In this document: piece by piece, positions 25,553 through 39,259 of the stretch
Numbering within the stretch: the first letter of the stretch is position 1
Layout: every line of letters begins with the position of its first letter
Assembly (NCBI RefSeq): GCF_037038585.1
Contig: NC_092522.1
Location: 52,453,661 to 52,517,660, forward strand
Direction: 5' to 3'
Length of the DNA stretch: 64,000 bases
DNA from: Patagioenas fasciata
Lineage: Eukaryota; Chordata; Aves; Columbiformes; Columbidae
The notes under the pieces: generated by a model
Database searches by the model: none
What the model was told of the DNA's origin: nothing
The model's input: only the letters and a program-made list of their open reading frames with translations
Position numbers and translations under genes: made by a program

Positions 25553-25811
25553 TGAAATAGGGTAAGGCCTAAGCACTTAGTATTCATCTTATCCATATAT
25601 TGAACAACCAGTCCTGGTGATATTTCAAGATGTCAGTAAGTAGAAATAAATAAGAATAGCTATTGGTTCATTTCCAAGTTACTACAGGTTTGGGTTAACG
25701 GAAACGTATCCTTGACTTAGTTTCCATAGATAGATTCTATAAAATGAGTTTACAGGAAACAGAAAAGGCCCATTAGTTCAAGATTCTTGGAGTGAGATCC
25801 TGAACAGTTGT

Positions 25812-25821
25812 TTTCACACCT
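25812..25821 (+). promoter_or_regulatory. Perfect T-box half-site TTTCACACCT
   Basis: Second exact copy of the brachyury half-site in the intergenic region, in AT-rich unique-looking sequence. Motif evidence only. Confidence 0.35.
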
Positions 25822-28026
25822 GAAGCAGGATTCTAGTGCTACTCAGTTGTCTAGATTGAAGATAGCAAGCTGGACAACCCACAGTCAATGGCTGCCTCAC
25901 TAGAGATGTGTGAAACTAATGAAGTTCCTTCCTGTTTGGCCCAAATGTTACACACATGAAGTTGGATGTGCAAAAACCACACACAAGTAGCCAAGTGTAA
26001 GGAACCGGATCCCTTGTGACAACTTGGATGCCTTTATGACTCACAGTTGAGGCAGTGTTTGACTGAAAGCTTGTGAGGGGTGGGTTTCCCTTTGTACTTG
26101 GAGTACACCTGAGCACAAAAAAGAACAGCTGCCCATGCTACTCTCATTCAAAGAGGCAGAGAAGGAAGGAATGTTCACCTCTTGCCTAGCAGCTTGGCAG
26201 CTACTTGCCACTCCTTCCTAGGAAGTGATAGCTCTGGGTTCAACTATTTCCGCAGTCTGCCTCCCACTTTCCAGCTACATCCCTAACTCACGAGCTGGGA
26301 AAGTGTCCAGGCTGGGCCTGGACTCAGGACTTGTTTCGCTGCAAGGGAGTAATGAGATAAAATGACAGCCAAGCAAAAGCTACATAACTCTGTATCCTAG
26401 TGTCAGTGGTAACTTCCAGAGTTGTTTCTGCAACTTAAAATGTGTATTCAGCCTTGGAAACAGCCAATCAAATTCTTTAACCATGAGGCTGTCATGCCAA
26501 AGTCAGGTTCAGCTGTCTGTTTCAACAAGACCAAGACTAGCTGAGATGAATGCAGAATCCCAAAAGAGCACTTGCTGTTTTGGATGTCAGACAGCTGGAA
26601 GTACCTACTCTCTAGGTCAAATACAATTGTTAAGACCAGAAAGAATCAAGACATACCATGGTGTTCACTATGGGGAACTCCAGTAGTTCACTGCATGTGT
26701 ACTTTCAGGGTCGTTCTTTAGAGACCAGCTTGTCTGTTGATGACCCAGCTGTGAGTAGACACACAGCTTTTAGGGGTGTATTAGGAAGAGACACAGTAAG
26801 GCAGACCTAGATCTATTGTGTTTCTAACTGGCACCAACAGCTGATGCCTAGGAAATAAGGACAGGCAGAAAGTGTAGAGATACTTCTTCAGAGTAGCCTC
26901 CAAAAACCAGGCCTCCGTGTGCTTGAGTGCTCTTGTCTCTAGTGAGATATTGGCTTTAAAAGTTTGCAGAGATGTTTCAGCTGGGTTGCTTTCAACAGCT
27001 GAGATCAAAAATCTTTGCTACCCTAGGAATCCTTACAGGCAAGCCCTACATTTTATGCAACACCTAGAATCTCAATCATACAACCCCTGCCTCACCTGTC
27101 CAAAAGGGGTTGCCTTCTGTGCTTATATTCAAGTGAGCTATGTTACTCTTTAGCACTCTGATCTCAAAGGGTTATATGCAGGGGTTTTTGTGCCACTGAG
27201 GTACACTGAAAAGATTGCACAAGTTTTGATTACAGTAGGGAAGTGTTTCAGGTTTTGGCCAGGAAATTATAGCTTATGGTTTTGGTAACTCAAGGCAGCT
27301 GAAGCTTTTGATAGCAGTGAGAGAAAAGCTCTTCTCTCCCATTTTACTCTGTTGGCTGGAGGCAAATGCAACCCACGTGGCATCAAGCTTTACAATTTCC
27401 ACTTCCTATCCCAGCAGTCATAGTTGCAAGCCATCTTGTCACAGCATTTATCTGCCGATCGCTTGGTTAGAACAAACAGACCCTTCAGCCTGGTCTTTCT
27501 GCTGTGCACACTGGCAATGAAAGAATTAAGACTGTGTCCTAAGAGTGATGACCAGCAACCCCATAGTCACGTTAAAGTGTGAGGAATCATGTCTAACTAT
27601 ACTAAACTATTCTGCAGTCTGAGCTGGCTGGCTGCAGCTTTGGCCTGCCATTGACTTTCAGCTGTTTTCTGGTGGGTCTTCTGTCATAGCAATAGGAGCT
27701 GTATGTCCTTTATACAGATTATTAACATCGGAGTGTAGATTTTATGGATTAAACTTCCTCCAACTGTTCTTGGCCCTCCACAGTGCTTGAATGACACCTA
27801 ACTGATGAGTGTCTGATCCAGGACCGACACTTCCAGGTAAGATTGCAGTCGGGTCAGCAGTTCTGTTTTCAGGCAGAATATTAGCATGCTGGGTGATTTA
27901 GGGAGAGGATTATCCTTCTCTGCTTTCTCACAGTGCAATGATTAATGACCAATCAGTTAATGACAGTACCATAACCCCTTCAGCCGGTAGGCAGGCTGAA
28001 TTCAATATTCTTGTGTCTCTCTTTAA

Positions 28027-28096
28027 CAAAAAAAAACCCACAAACAAAACCCCTAAACAAACAAACAAACCCCCCCAAACAAACAAAAAACCCAGC
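28027..28096 (+). repeat. A/C-rich (CAAA)n low-complexity tract
   Basis: Runs of AAAAAAACCC, CAAACAAA and CCCCCCC with almost no G or T. Similar in kind to the tracts at 12235 and 15981. Confidence 0.9.
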
Positions 28097-28606
28097 AAAA
28101 CAGACAGCCAAGAAACATTCTTAGATGCTTTTGTAATTCCTGACATTCTAGAAGGAAGACTGAAAAGTTGTGTCTAGGCATAGGTTCAAGGTCCTCCATT
28201 TACATTACAAGAAAAACCGTCCAATTCAAGGTAACCTGAAATACCCACGCTTGTTGCATTCCAGTGCTGACTTGTGAGTTCAATACTGTAGCAATGTATG
28301 TGCCTAGATATCAGATCTGACTGCAATTTTAGGTAACAGAACAAGAGCAGCTATCTCTTTGAAGGTAAGAAAGTGGCAGTGATTTAAAAGGAGACCAAAA
28401 CTGTAGAAGTAGACTGCATGAAATAGCATAAAACTGAACCTGCCTTGTGAGATACTCAAAGTTAGATCTGTGGGTCATTTGCTAGTATCAGAAGAGCTGT
28501 GTACTGACTTACGTGACAATACAGTTTATAGAAACACAGTACAGTTTGGATTTTGTTTTTCTGCCTGGTTGCTCTTCGTTTGTTTTTGTTTTGTTTTGTT
28601 TTGTTT

Positions 28607-28642
28607 TTTAACAGTCAATGCTGGCTTGCATTGACTGTAAAA
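28607..28642. other. Perfect 11-bp inverted repeat (hairpin)
   Basis: ACAGTCAATGC (28611-28621) is separated from its exact reverse complement (28628-28638) by a 6-nt loop, TGGCTT. Beyond one A:A mismatch, three more T:A pairs extend the stem. It follows a (TTTTG)n tract. Too short for a normal microRNA precursor. Confidence 0.9.
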
Positions 28643-30344
28643 TTAGGTCAGTTGCTTTCTGGTATCCTGGTGAAATTCACTTTACTGTGTGTGTTCACCT
28701 GATGACCATCGTCTTAGTTACTGAATACAGAACCACAGAGCTAAATACATTCATTTTTTAATCTAGAAATAAGATTTAACAGGCTTGCTTCCTGTGCCAT
28801 AGGCTAAACTTTTATTCCTAACTTGACTTTAAAGTAAAATTTAAAAAGATACATTTATCTTTCTCCTATTGGCTTCTACAAAGATGAGCATTGGAAAGCT
28901 GTGAGAATGATTTGGATGGGACATCAGTTACATGCTAACTGAAGTCAAATAGAAGTGATCCAGTTAAGAAGCCACTTCATAACTGCTCATTCAAGTTTTT
29001 ATTGCTTCCATTCTGAAGCTGATGAGTCTGATATAGGGGAGCAATTACTGCGTATTTAAGTTCCTTAATCATAAATGTTACTTATTTTATTTTACATTCC
29101 AAATGGATGTGGCTGACTTTGTACAATACTTATTCTGTAGAGAGGGACGTCAGATTTTCTTTTCTTTTACAAGAGTTATAAAAAAATGAGGCTTTACATA
29201 AAAATATCGTAATATTTTGTTTAGTATTTTTTCTTCACACAAGCATAAAAGCTTCTCTAGATTTAATATCCCAAATTCAGACATTGCTTTTCACTCCAGT
29301 GCGTGATGCTCAAGTACTTATAAACACTCAGAGCTTGGCTTCAGTCTCCTTTTGCAAATACTAAAATTTAGTGCAGAAACAGCAGGTGCTCTCTTCCTGA
29401 GACAGATTCATTGACAATATAATACAGAATGAGAACTGAGCTGGATAACACTGCAATTGCAACACAATAGTGCAGATTCTGCACTTTCTGAGTGCCCTTT
29501 TTATAAAACATTGCAGGAAACTTGGAAGTTTCAAATTGACCCAGAGACAGGGAAGCTAAAATAAAACTATTACGTTTTATGTAACAACCACATATGGAGT
29601 TTCTTTAGTGAGGACTCTGTTAAAATTTGTTTTGTTAAAATAAATTGTTCAGCCTATCATCTGTGAAATGGAAATAGAAAACCACAGACTTTCGAGGGCT
29701 ATTTTACTCTTAGTATTGAGTTTAAGGCTGAATGATGAGCTGAGGATACAAGAACACTTTTGATAGTTTTATTTAGCACTGTTCTGAGTGTTGTTTAGCA
29801 AAGTGCTTTGTGAAATTGACTGACACCCCACATGGATCCTGGTCACAAAAGTTACATTAAAATCATGTGTGCCATCAGCGACAGAGCAAGGAGTGCAACT
29901 CACATCACAATTTCTGGATCAAAGCAGGAAAATTTGAGTTACAACTCTGAACCTTCATCAAATTTGGGGTGTGGGGAGGATAAATTGTTCTAACAGATGG
30001 TGAAGCCCGATTTCTTGCCTGTGTGATAAAGTGGATAACAAACTATATAGGTTTGGCATTCACTTACTCCTAATATGAATAACTTCAAAAGTAACTATCT
30101 GGGATGAGCAAGTATTCATTAGTTTAGGAGATCTGGCCCTATTCACATCTCTCTGTTACAGCAGAGGGAATTTTTCATGCTCTAGCAGATTGGGTCAATC
30201 AGAAAGCACACTGAATGTGTGTGCTATTCTCTCAAAGAAAGTAATATTCTGGAAAGGACTGATTTTTTTATTTTAAGTTAGGGATTTGTTTTGTTTCAGG
30301 AATATATGTAATCTAAAACAATCAGGGAAAATCAACTCCTTAAA

Positions 30345-30347
<3 letters not shown>

Positions 30348-30377
<30 letters not shown>
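30348..30377 (+). repeat. 30-base poly(A) run
   Basis: Uninterrupted A30. No retrogene body or flanking target-site duplication is evident upstream, so it is best treated as a mononucleotide repeat. Confidence 0.95.
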
Positions 30378-30379
<2 letters not shown>

Positions 30380-31876
30380 TGTATTTATCCACAAACTCAA
30401 ATTTCATTTTTTTAACATTCCAATTTAGCAATAAATTCCAGACTCACTTATTTGCCCCCTGTCTCTGAGTCAGAGATTTGATGAGCCAGTAATTCATCAA
30501 AAAGCCTAGGGGCCCCAGTAGTAGTGAATGTTGTGACATTTACACCCTTTTGTGAATCAAAGCCAGACTTCACATTGCTCCAGCTGTGGTGAAGGCCTGG
30601 AAAACATTTTTCTTTGGCTTCTAGCACCAGTGAAGCCCCTTACAGTAGAACTGCTCCAGTTAATGGCCTTCCTGGTGGATTTGGCCTGTCTCCACCTGAA
30701 GCAGGGTGAAACAAGGGACACTTTCAAATTCTGAGCAATTTTATCTCTTTGCTGATAGGATTTTTCTGCTTCAGATTAATCTCCACCCCACACTTCTTCA
30801 GCAACAGGATCACGTCAGGAGAGAATGCAACATCTTAGGTTGAAATCAGTGCGCAACCTTATTGGGTTTGCAAAGCTGCCTGGAGAACTGAGAGCTTCAA
30901 TCTGTATGGTAGACTAGTGCCCAGAGTGGCTAGTAAAAGTAAGAACACTGTTAAGGTCATTACCAGAGGAAAAAAAAACCACACCAGCCAACTTCAAATA
31001 GGTGGCTGGTTTCTTGAGAAAGGGCCAAGCTTCTTTAGATACTGAAAATCTTGCCAGTTACCCACCCCTTATATATGTATATATAAAATGTTCCATTTAG
31101 CCTGAACTGCTAAGAAAACAGGACATGTGAGCTCTCTGTCTGTTTATCCATCACCGTTCCCTTACCTCCCATAGCTTTTAGCCCCACTGCTCCATTTCTG
31201 TGAGGTCTGAGAGAAGGTTTCGACAATCTCTGACCTCCCACTGGTCTGGGGCACACTATGAACTGGTGCTACCAGGAAAGCTGGTTAAGTAGTAATATTA
31301 ACAGTGTGCCAGCAGGAACCAGCTTCCTGAGCTGTGCTGCTTGCACAACAACTTCTTTGCAAGACTAGGTATGGAGATGAGTTGCTTCTTTAACTTTTTC
31401 AGTTGCTCAGCCATTTTGCTGTGCCTGCTTTGCTGCTTCTAGCCATGTGCAGAGCTGCAGTTGTCTCACTATTTTATTTAAATAACTGTTAGGTTATGGA
31501 AGAAAAACAAAAAGAAGTTTTGGCCACACTGAAGCCAACAGCAAGACTCTGATGGCCTTTCCATTGCATTTAGTTTCACCTGAGGGCTTCTTGCTTATTC
31601 CTATAGGACCACAAGCCTTTGAAATCATTGCAGTCAATGTCAGTCTTTCTATGACAGGAACGACTGCATTTATATTTAAGTACCTACCTCTTCTGATGAA
31701 GATACCTGAGAAGGGAAGGTTTCACGTGATGATGAATTAGCCAAGGGAAGCTCTTCTGGGTGAGAGATCAGTCTTGTTTGGTTATTGCTCTCTTCTGTTC
31801 CTTGTATGTATGATGACCCACTTGTGCATGTAACTTTTCTTCTGTAAAAATTATAGGCCACAGAGTTTCTTTTCAG

Positions 31877-31886
31877 AGGTGTGAAA
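31877..31886 (-). promoter_or_regulatory. Perfect T-box half-site (AGGTGTGAAA on +)
   Basis: Third exact copy of the 10-bp brachyury half-site, in reverse orientation. Motif evidence only. Confidence 0.35.
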
Positions 31887-34800
31887 TTTCAACATGTCTC
31901 TGTGGGTTTTTAATTGTCTTATTCCTACTTGGTGTTGCCACTGGGAATTCTCTGAAGATAGACCATTTTTTGTGAAAGCTCCTGATCTGTGAAATAGGTT
32001 TCTACTGCTTGTCTAATGATGGTTGTATGATATTCAGGGCAAATGGCAAGACAGATGACAAGATGATGGATCTTGCCTTATGTTACTTATCTGACTTATT
32101 ACCTATCAAGAAGGAGAACGGATTGGGATGATACTGTTTTCCTTCAGTTTCTGGACATATATTTCTAGGGTTTTATATTTTCTATAAATTTGCATGTTTT
32201 TATACATACAAACATTCTTCCTTCATTCTCTCTGAGCAGAAATACAACAAACCAACTAGCAATTTTCTTTTTGTTGTAGAGATGTTTACATGACTTGCAG
32301 TCTTACTGTAAGTGGGGTGGAAAGACACGTGTTGAAGTGATTATGTATAAAGAATCTGTTCCAGCAACGTAATCCCTATGCTCCTTTTATAAACAAACAC
32401 TAATTCATGTGTTCAGTCTAATGGAAAGCATTGGTTAGGATTTAACAGGATTTTTTTTGGGGGAAAAGCGAATGGAAATCTAAGAACAGTAAAGGAACTA
32501 GATCCTGATGAATTAACATGAGAGAAACCAGATGAATCATAAAATATTTACTGGAAGAATTATCTACCTAAGTAAAATGACTTAATATTTCACCCCTGCA
32601 TCTTCCACATTGGCCCAAAATGAACTACTTTGAATTAAAGATGCACATATATGCTTTGAAATGAAGAAATCCTATTTGTCACTATTGATACTGTGGTGCT
32701 AGTATCACAGAAACAATCTGCTGTAACCAGTGGAGATGGCTGCAAAATCAGTAATTCTATTCAAAGGGAGACTTCTGTTTCAGCACTTGCTCCTTATCTG
32801 TCTCTGCCTTGGCTCAGGCTGACCACACACTGCACCTCTGCGTACCAATGCGTCGTACCACAACACTGGTCCCTTTCTGGTGAGCATGTGGAAACAACAC
32901 CCAGAGTACACTTGGGACTCATCACTTTCAAGAGAATTAAAAACCCTAAAATTAACTCTACGGAAGATTATTTTATTAACAAATAAAACTTTTCCCAACA
33001 ATAAGAGGATATTCCTAAGACTTTTACAATCCTGTAATATGTTTTGAGACATACTGAGATGTTCTGTGAAGGTTCACTTCTTTTTTTTTTTTAAGTGTTC
33101 AAAGGGTCTTTCTGAAAGTATGGAGGGATTGTGAAAGTACTGTCACTATGTCAAAGGTGAGCAGTGGAAAAGAATAAGAGATTCAAGATGTAACATCCTG
33201 GCATTTAAATTTCCAGGCAGCTGTGTGAGCTGCTGTTTCTTCCTAAATCAGCAGCGTCTCATGGGAAATGGCTGGGACAAGCTGCTGGGTGTTTTTACGT
33301 CACTTAGTGAATCTACTCTTCCTGAAAAGCTGGAACCTATTTATTTTTAACAGCCTCACTTATTTCCCAAGGGTCAGCATGTTTTCACATGCTGCATTTT
33401 AAAAATTTCTGAAGCAGAAATGACAATCAGACCTGTCAGTCCTTTCACAATGGAAGATTTTGTTTGTCGGCTCTCTCTCCTCCTTTCAGGGTGGTAAGAC
33501 ATAAGGTTTTGAGACAAGAATACAGTAAGTGACGCACTTCCAATTTTTGACGCTCCCTCCGCTTTGCTACAATCATAAGCTAGTTCTAATATCCTGCTGT
33601 TTGACCTAATCTGGCAATAAAAGCTAGACACCAGCATCTACAGGATGACTACGTAGAGAGGTAGTGCAGGCAGTCTACCTGAGTATTGATTGAAGGGTTC
33701 TGGCCCTTTAATTATTTTGTTATGTGCCAATTGATTCTATTGCAATAGGTAGCCTCTCTTCTTCCAGGATTTGTGCCTGCGGGGGGTTTGCTGATTGTCC
33801 TGTTGTGGGCATAGGCTGCCAGGGCATGGGAGGCAGGGTGCAGCGGAGGCATGGGCTCCAGGAGAAAAGAGGGTCAGAGGCACCCAAAACACTGTTCCCA
33901 TGGACCAGAGCAACTAATCAAAGGCTATAGGAATAGAATGTGCTAGTTTCCTCTTTCAGCTAACTGCTTTCACAACTGGTTTGTGAGAAAACCTGAAATT
34001 GCAGTTGGTTGTTGTAAAATGGGACAAAAACGCATGTGAGGATTTTACAGAAGACTGGAATTCTGGTTTTTAATCGGCTCTAATATGATGGCAATTCTTC
34101 TGCTCTGTGTCTGCTGCATATTCTTGACATGCAAAGTGTGGGTTCTCACTAGAGAGGTGTTTGTCAGTGACTGCGTTGCTCTTCTGATATGCGTGGATAT
34201 TTCAGTGAAACTATGAAAGTTACTATTTTTCCTTCGTCTGTCTCCTGCAGGAATGAGAGCTTCAGCAAAGCTTTGAAATCAGTACAGTGTTTCCTAATGC
34301 TGTAATGAGGCATCCATTTAATTCTGCTATGGAAGGAAATAGTCTCCTTTTAAATAAACAGGTAGCAGGTAACTTTGTGACTCTAAGACGTGATTATCTG
34401 TCTACTGAAAAATCTTAATTCCAGCTAGCTGTGAGTACTTTTAAGGTGGTATTCAGGTCTTCAGTACAGCATTTATATTCCTGACCACAGAAATAGCTTT
34501 CATATACAAATCTTACTAGAACAGTTCCAAATATTTTCCTGTTTTAATTATTCTTAGAACTGTATTCAGGACATATTCCCTTACTGTAAATATATTAGGA
34601 CGTTAGATGACTATGCCAGAAATGCAAATAAAAGTGATTCTAAAGATCTATTGGCCATTTAAAATCATTTGTGGTTGAAGTGAATTAGAAGATTAGTATT
34701 ATTTGTAAAAGTGGGAAATGTTTGTATATTTAAGAGTTCCTCTATTGTAAATAGCAGGCTTTTGAAAAAAAGAATAAGCTGCATTGCAACCCAGATAATG

Positions 34801-37800
34801 GACTGCTTTTGATTTATTACTTCAGGTAAAGAGCTAACTGAAGTACTTTGCAGCAGCAAGTAAGTTGAAGGGTTTTTTTATTATTTACACATACATCCTG
34901 GCCGAATATCTACAGGGGACTGACAAAACGTCAAAAATGTCCTGTTCCAGCAGCAGTTGAGTGTTGAGTGAAACCTGGGATGGATCATTTAGGCTTGCTC
35001 TTCACTTTGGTTGTTCCAAAAGCCTTTCTGGAACACAGATTTTTTTTTTCAAAAAAACCCCACAAACAGTTGTAAAAACAGTGACAAATGCTCCTATTTT
35101 TTATTCCTAGCTTCAGTAAAATACCAAAATGAGTTATTTCAAAGACACTAGCACACTCCATGACTGATAAGAAAATAGAGGAATTACGTTGCTGATGTGA
35201 AGTACCAGCCCAGTGGCTCTTTTACCTTGGGTTCTTGACTGTTGTGGAAATATCTCCTTGGAAGATGGCTGGAGCTAGCTCAGAACTGGTTTATAAAGCA
35301 ATTTCTTAATTGAGATAACTGAATTATCTACTATAATATCCCAGATTGGGAAGAACTTGAACCTAATATGTGCAGTTGGGACAAATCATGAAGTGGATTT
35401 GTAATTCCATCTTTGGGGCTTACTGTCACGAAAACAATAAAGTTGTTATTTGGAAACTTAAGATACTCAAATGAATTTCATGCATGAGGCTGAATGTTGT
35501 TTTCATACAAAGCATGAGAAAACTTCCTCAATTTCATTTCTCAGGAGTCCTTTATGTGGAATCCTTCCCTGGTAATGCCATTTTTAAAGCAAAATAAGCA
35601 AAGCATCCCACAGGCACAAGCACTGAGTCAAAGTCAAAGCACAGGTAGAACATTATTCCAATATTCTCCTGTTGCTACTGCGGGCACTGTCCCCATTACA
35701 GCACTGTGTTACACTTGACCAAGTTTAAGTATCCTTAATTGTCACAGCGTAGTACGGCAGGTACAGGAAAAAGCAGCTACTGTGAATTCAGTCAGGTGGT
35801 GAAGATTCATTTCCAGCACAATAGACTTTGATGGACTTGCATGAGGCAAGGCAGTGTACCAACTTTGAGACTCTAGGATAACTTGACTGCCTAGATTTGA
35901 ATTTCCTACAAAATTGCATTTTTTCTACTCTATGGAGAACAAAAGGAAAGCTTGTGGTTTTAAATTAGAATTGTCTTTTCTTAGCACACCTTGGCCTAGA
36001 GAGCAGATACAATCTGTATAATGTTTTTGGTCTCCTCTCATGTTAGTGAATGAATGGGCAAGAGTCTTCCAGGTGTGACTCAACCTCAATTAACTTCAGT
36101 GATCAGGGATTATGCTGGTCCATTGAGTTTCTCCCAGGTTTGGTGGGCTGCCAAAATGAATCATGGCACTCTAAGGGCTTCTTACAAGTAAGGCTTGAAC
36201 TCAAATTCATTTATTCATGTATCTTTCTTTAACTGGCAAACCACAGTTGTTACATTGGCACCTGTAAACAGAATGGTGAGAATCCTCCACAAAGTGTTCC
36301 TCTCCACAGCTTTCTTGGAAAAAAAAAAAAAAAATTAAAATAAATCCTTCAATTTCTTATTGCTCTACTTATTGGGAGAAGTGTTCAGCTCGAGTTTTCC
36401 AGGTTTACTCCTTATGCTCACATTCCCCTTCCAGAATAATGACCTTCATGGTTAGCTCACTTTGTGATTTCTTTTGATAAATTTAGCTCTGGTTAAGTGT
36501 TAAGCCTAATTTATATTATAATAAATATACTTGATATTGGAAGCTAAGCAGTTTCAGACCACTGTACGTCTTGAGGAGGCACTTGAAAATCCCGGGGACT
36601 GAAGGCACAATACGAAGTCCTGGCAAAGCACTGGTTTAGGAAGGCCAAATGAGCTGGTAGATCTCATTTGGCTCTCGTGTCACTCTTGGGCTGACACAGG
36701 GAGGAAAGGAGAAGGGGAGAACAGCAACTAAGTTAATGTCCCTGGAGGCTAAAGTCTTCCCTTGACAGAAAAAGCAGTAGGTGCTGCAGTGCAAGCTTTC
36801 GTGCTTGATATGTTGCCACAAGGGCACCCTCAAACTCACTGTCAACAGAGCTCTCTAGAGGAGAAAATACTTGCTTCTGCACCTGTGACATTGCTGCTTA
36901 CCTTGTCAGTGACAACTGCAAACTCAACTAGTTCTGAGCTGGAAGTGCCTTCCTTAGTCTGAGCTGTGTACCTAATGTTGCTCCTGACAGGTATGGGCCT
37001 TGGAAAACTTGCTATCTCCTCATCTAACAAAAAAAAAGCCCAAAAAGACCCACCAAAAAATAATCCCAAACCACTGCAGATTTCCTTCTGCTGGTGATAT
37101 CTCTTTCCTAGGAAAACTGGAAACAGTCCTCTGAAGTGGCTGTTGTTGAGGGCGCGTTAATGTTTGGTTTGCATTAGTGTTTGAGCTTGGGCCAGTATTC
37201 TTATTATCCTTTCTTTGTCCTGATGTCCTAAATCTCGTACTTCGTTCAAGATGCACGTCACTATCTGAGTACTGGCCTCACCTCCACAGTCACAAGGATT
37301 ATTTTGTTGAGATTAGATAGTTATAACTAGTGTAACTCCTGTACTTTCTTACGTAAAACCTGTTCAGAGCTTCCCAGTTCTTGTTTCTTACTGAAGAAGT
37401 GTATACAGAGGGTTGCGTGGCCTTTGTTTATTGGGTGATGGTGGGGAACAGCTGGGCTCCAACTGCAATTTTATATAGTTCCCCATCTGTAGAGTCAGAA
37501 TTCCTGAGTGTGAAAAGTCTGGCTGCTGCTGGAGCTAGCACGTGCATGTGTTTATGTGCACTGAGAGCAGGCACAGGCTGAAGCTGGAAGGAGATATACA
37601 GAGAAGCTGAAGGAACAAGGCTGCAGCCTTACTGCAATATCCTGCTGCTGATCACTGCAGTCCCAGAGCCCATGACAACTGCTGCAGGAGCTGAGGGCCA
37701 TTCAAAATGGAGGGCACAGCTGAGGTTTCAAAGCCCTCAAGTACACATGTAGCAAGTCTTCTTAGTCCTCAGACCCTTAGCTGATGGTGTGTTTAAATCT

Positions 37801-38825
37801 ACACTTGCAGACATGGATGCGGTTATTCTGCAGCTCCAAGGTACCCCCACAGAGCAGGGCACCATGCAGCCTGCTCACTTTCTCCTCATGGGGTTGCAGA
37901 CGTGACATGCTGTATGTAGTCCCACCTTACTGTGGAGGCTACACATTCGCTGGGCCTCTGGAGATGTAGAGGCAGGTTGGAACTGGCTCTGCTTACAATG
38001 CAAGGGAGAGCATACTGCAGTAATGATACACTGTCCCTTTTTCAGTCTTTCTAATCAGGGATGGGGTACAGCCTGAACAATGGCAATCAGGTTTATTCAC
38101 ACTATCTCCATCAACACACTTTAGTCCTCTTCAGTTCTGGATCAAGGAGGTATTTTCAGCATTGTTTTTCATGGTAATTTGCACATTCAAAGCTGTCTTT
38201 TTAGACCATGTAACCAAAACTGCCAAAATAAAAAAGCACTGTTAAGAAACCCAACTTAAGGAATTAAAGGAAATAAGCTTTTGTTCGGGAAGGCTCCAGA
38301 GAGAACGAGAGGAAATGTAAACAGTACATATATCCTCTCTGTCCCACTTTTATGTTCCTTCACCAGCAAGCAAGGGCTTGCTCGCTTTCGCCTGAAGTGG
38401 ATATCCACAGACTCTTTCCTGAGCCAGGATTTCCTGATTCACAGATGCTGTTGGTAGACAAAAGGCAGCTAGATGTCTCCACTCTACTGCAGTTCTCACC
38501 AGATCTTGTATGGGTATTTGTTCATTTTAATTCACTCTTTTTCCTAATCCAGCAGATGTGAGGGAGAACTGCACCAAACCAAGGTTAAGCCTCCCCCTGG
38601 AATTTATGTTGTTTTCTCTTTCTTCTCCTGTAAAATTGACGTTCTGTCCAACAACCTACAGCCTCCTTGTGATGCAAAGACACTGTGTGATGTGTTAGAG
38701 TTATTTTTAAGATCTGTGTGCAAATCATATAGATGCAAATGCATGCAACAGAGGAAACTGAACTTTTCTCAAGGGAAGTGTTACCTAAGAGGTATGAGAG
38801 TAGCCTAATCTATGCTCACTGGTCA

Positions 38826-39100
38826 AGGTGCCATGAATTCAGAGTTAGAAGGATCATTAGGATAACATCTGACTTCCTGAATAGTGAAACCCAGAGAATC
38901 TCAACCAGAAACTCCTGCAGCAAGATTATAATCTCTGGAAAAATATCCAACTAGTCTTGAGTTAAAGACTCCAGACAGACTGAACTGTGTCCTGAGGAAG
39001 TGGTTCCAATGTTTTATTAGTTATTCTAAAACACAGAAGATTTTGTTTAGCTTCATTTTTCAGACACTGGATCCTAGTCTGACTCTTTAACGTGTTACAC
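38826..39100 (-). mobile_element. Ancient CR1-like LINE relic, turtle-type
   Basis: On the + strand the order of blocks is the reverse complement of the 3' end of old sauropsid CR1-like LINEs. The blocks are 'AGTTAGAAGGATCATTAGGA', 'ATCTGACTTCCTGAATAG', 'CCAGAAACTCCTGCA', 'TATCCAACTAGTCTTGAGTT', 'GAGGAAGTGGTTCCAATGTT' and 'CACTGGATCCTAGTCTGACT'. This order matches well although identity is low. No coding frame survives. Confidence 0.65.
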
Positions 39101-39116
39101 TCCTTATTGTTTATAG

Positions 39117-39259
39117 TGTTGTAGTGTGTTTGTGGTTTGGTTTGTTGTTGTTTTTTTTGTTGGGGGGGGATGTTTTTGTTTGGTTGGGCTTTTTTGTGTG
39201 GTGTGTCGGGTTGGTTTGTTTGTTTTTTGGTTTGTTGTTGTTGTTTTTTGTTTTTTTAA
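39117..39259 (+). repeat. T/G-rich low-complexity tract
   Basis: About 140 bp composed almost only of T and G, with imperfect TTTG, TTG and GGGG units. It includes an uninterrupted G8 near 39163-39170. The hydrophobic open frame through it is an artefact of composition. Confidence 0.9.

Larger units (their letters stand above)
25553..38825. other. Large gene-free stretch
   Basis: About 13.3 kb with no recognised coding exon or young transposon. It includes a CA-rich tract (28027-28096), a T-rich tract and perfect hairpin (28580-28642), a 30-base A-run (30348-30377) and two perfect T-box half-sites. A small GC-rich patch near 33775-33870 has no exon features. Nothing else is supported. Confidence 0.6.

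Noticed and set aside
28607-28642. MicroRNA precursor
   Set aside because: The stem is only about 14 bp with a 6-nt loop, far shorter than a normal precursor hairpin.
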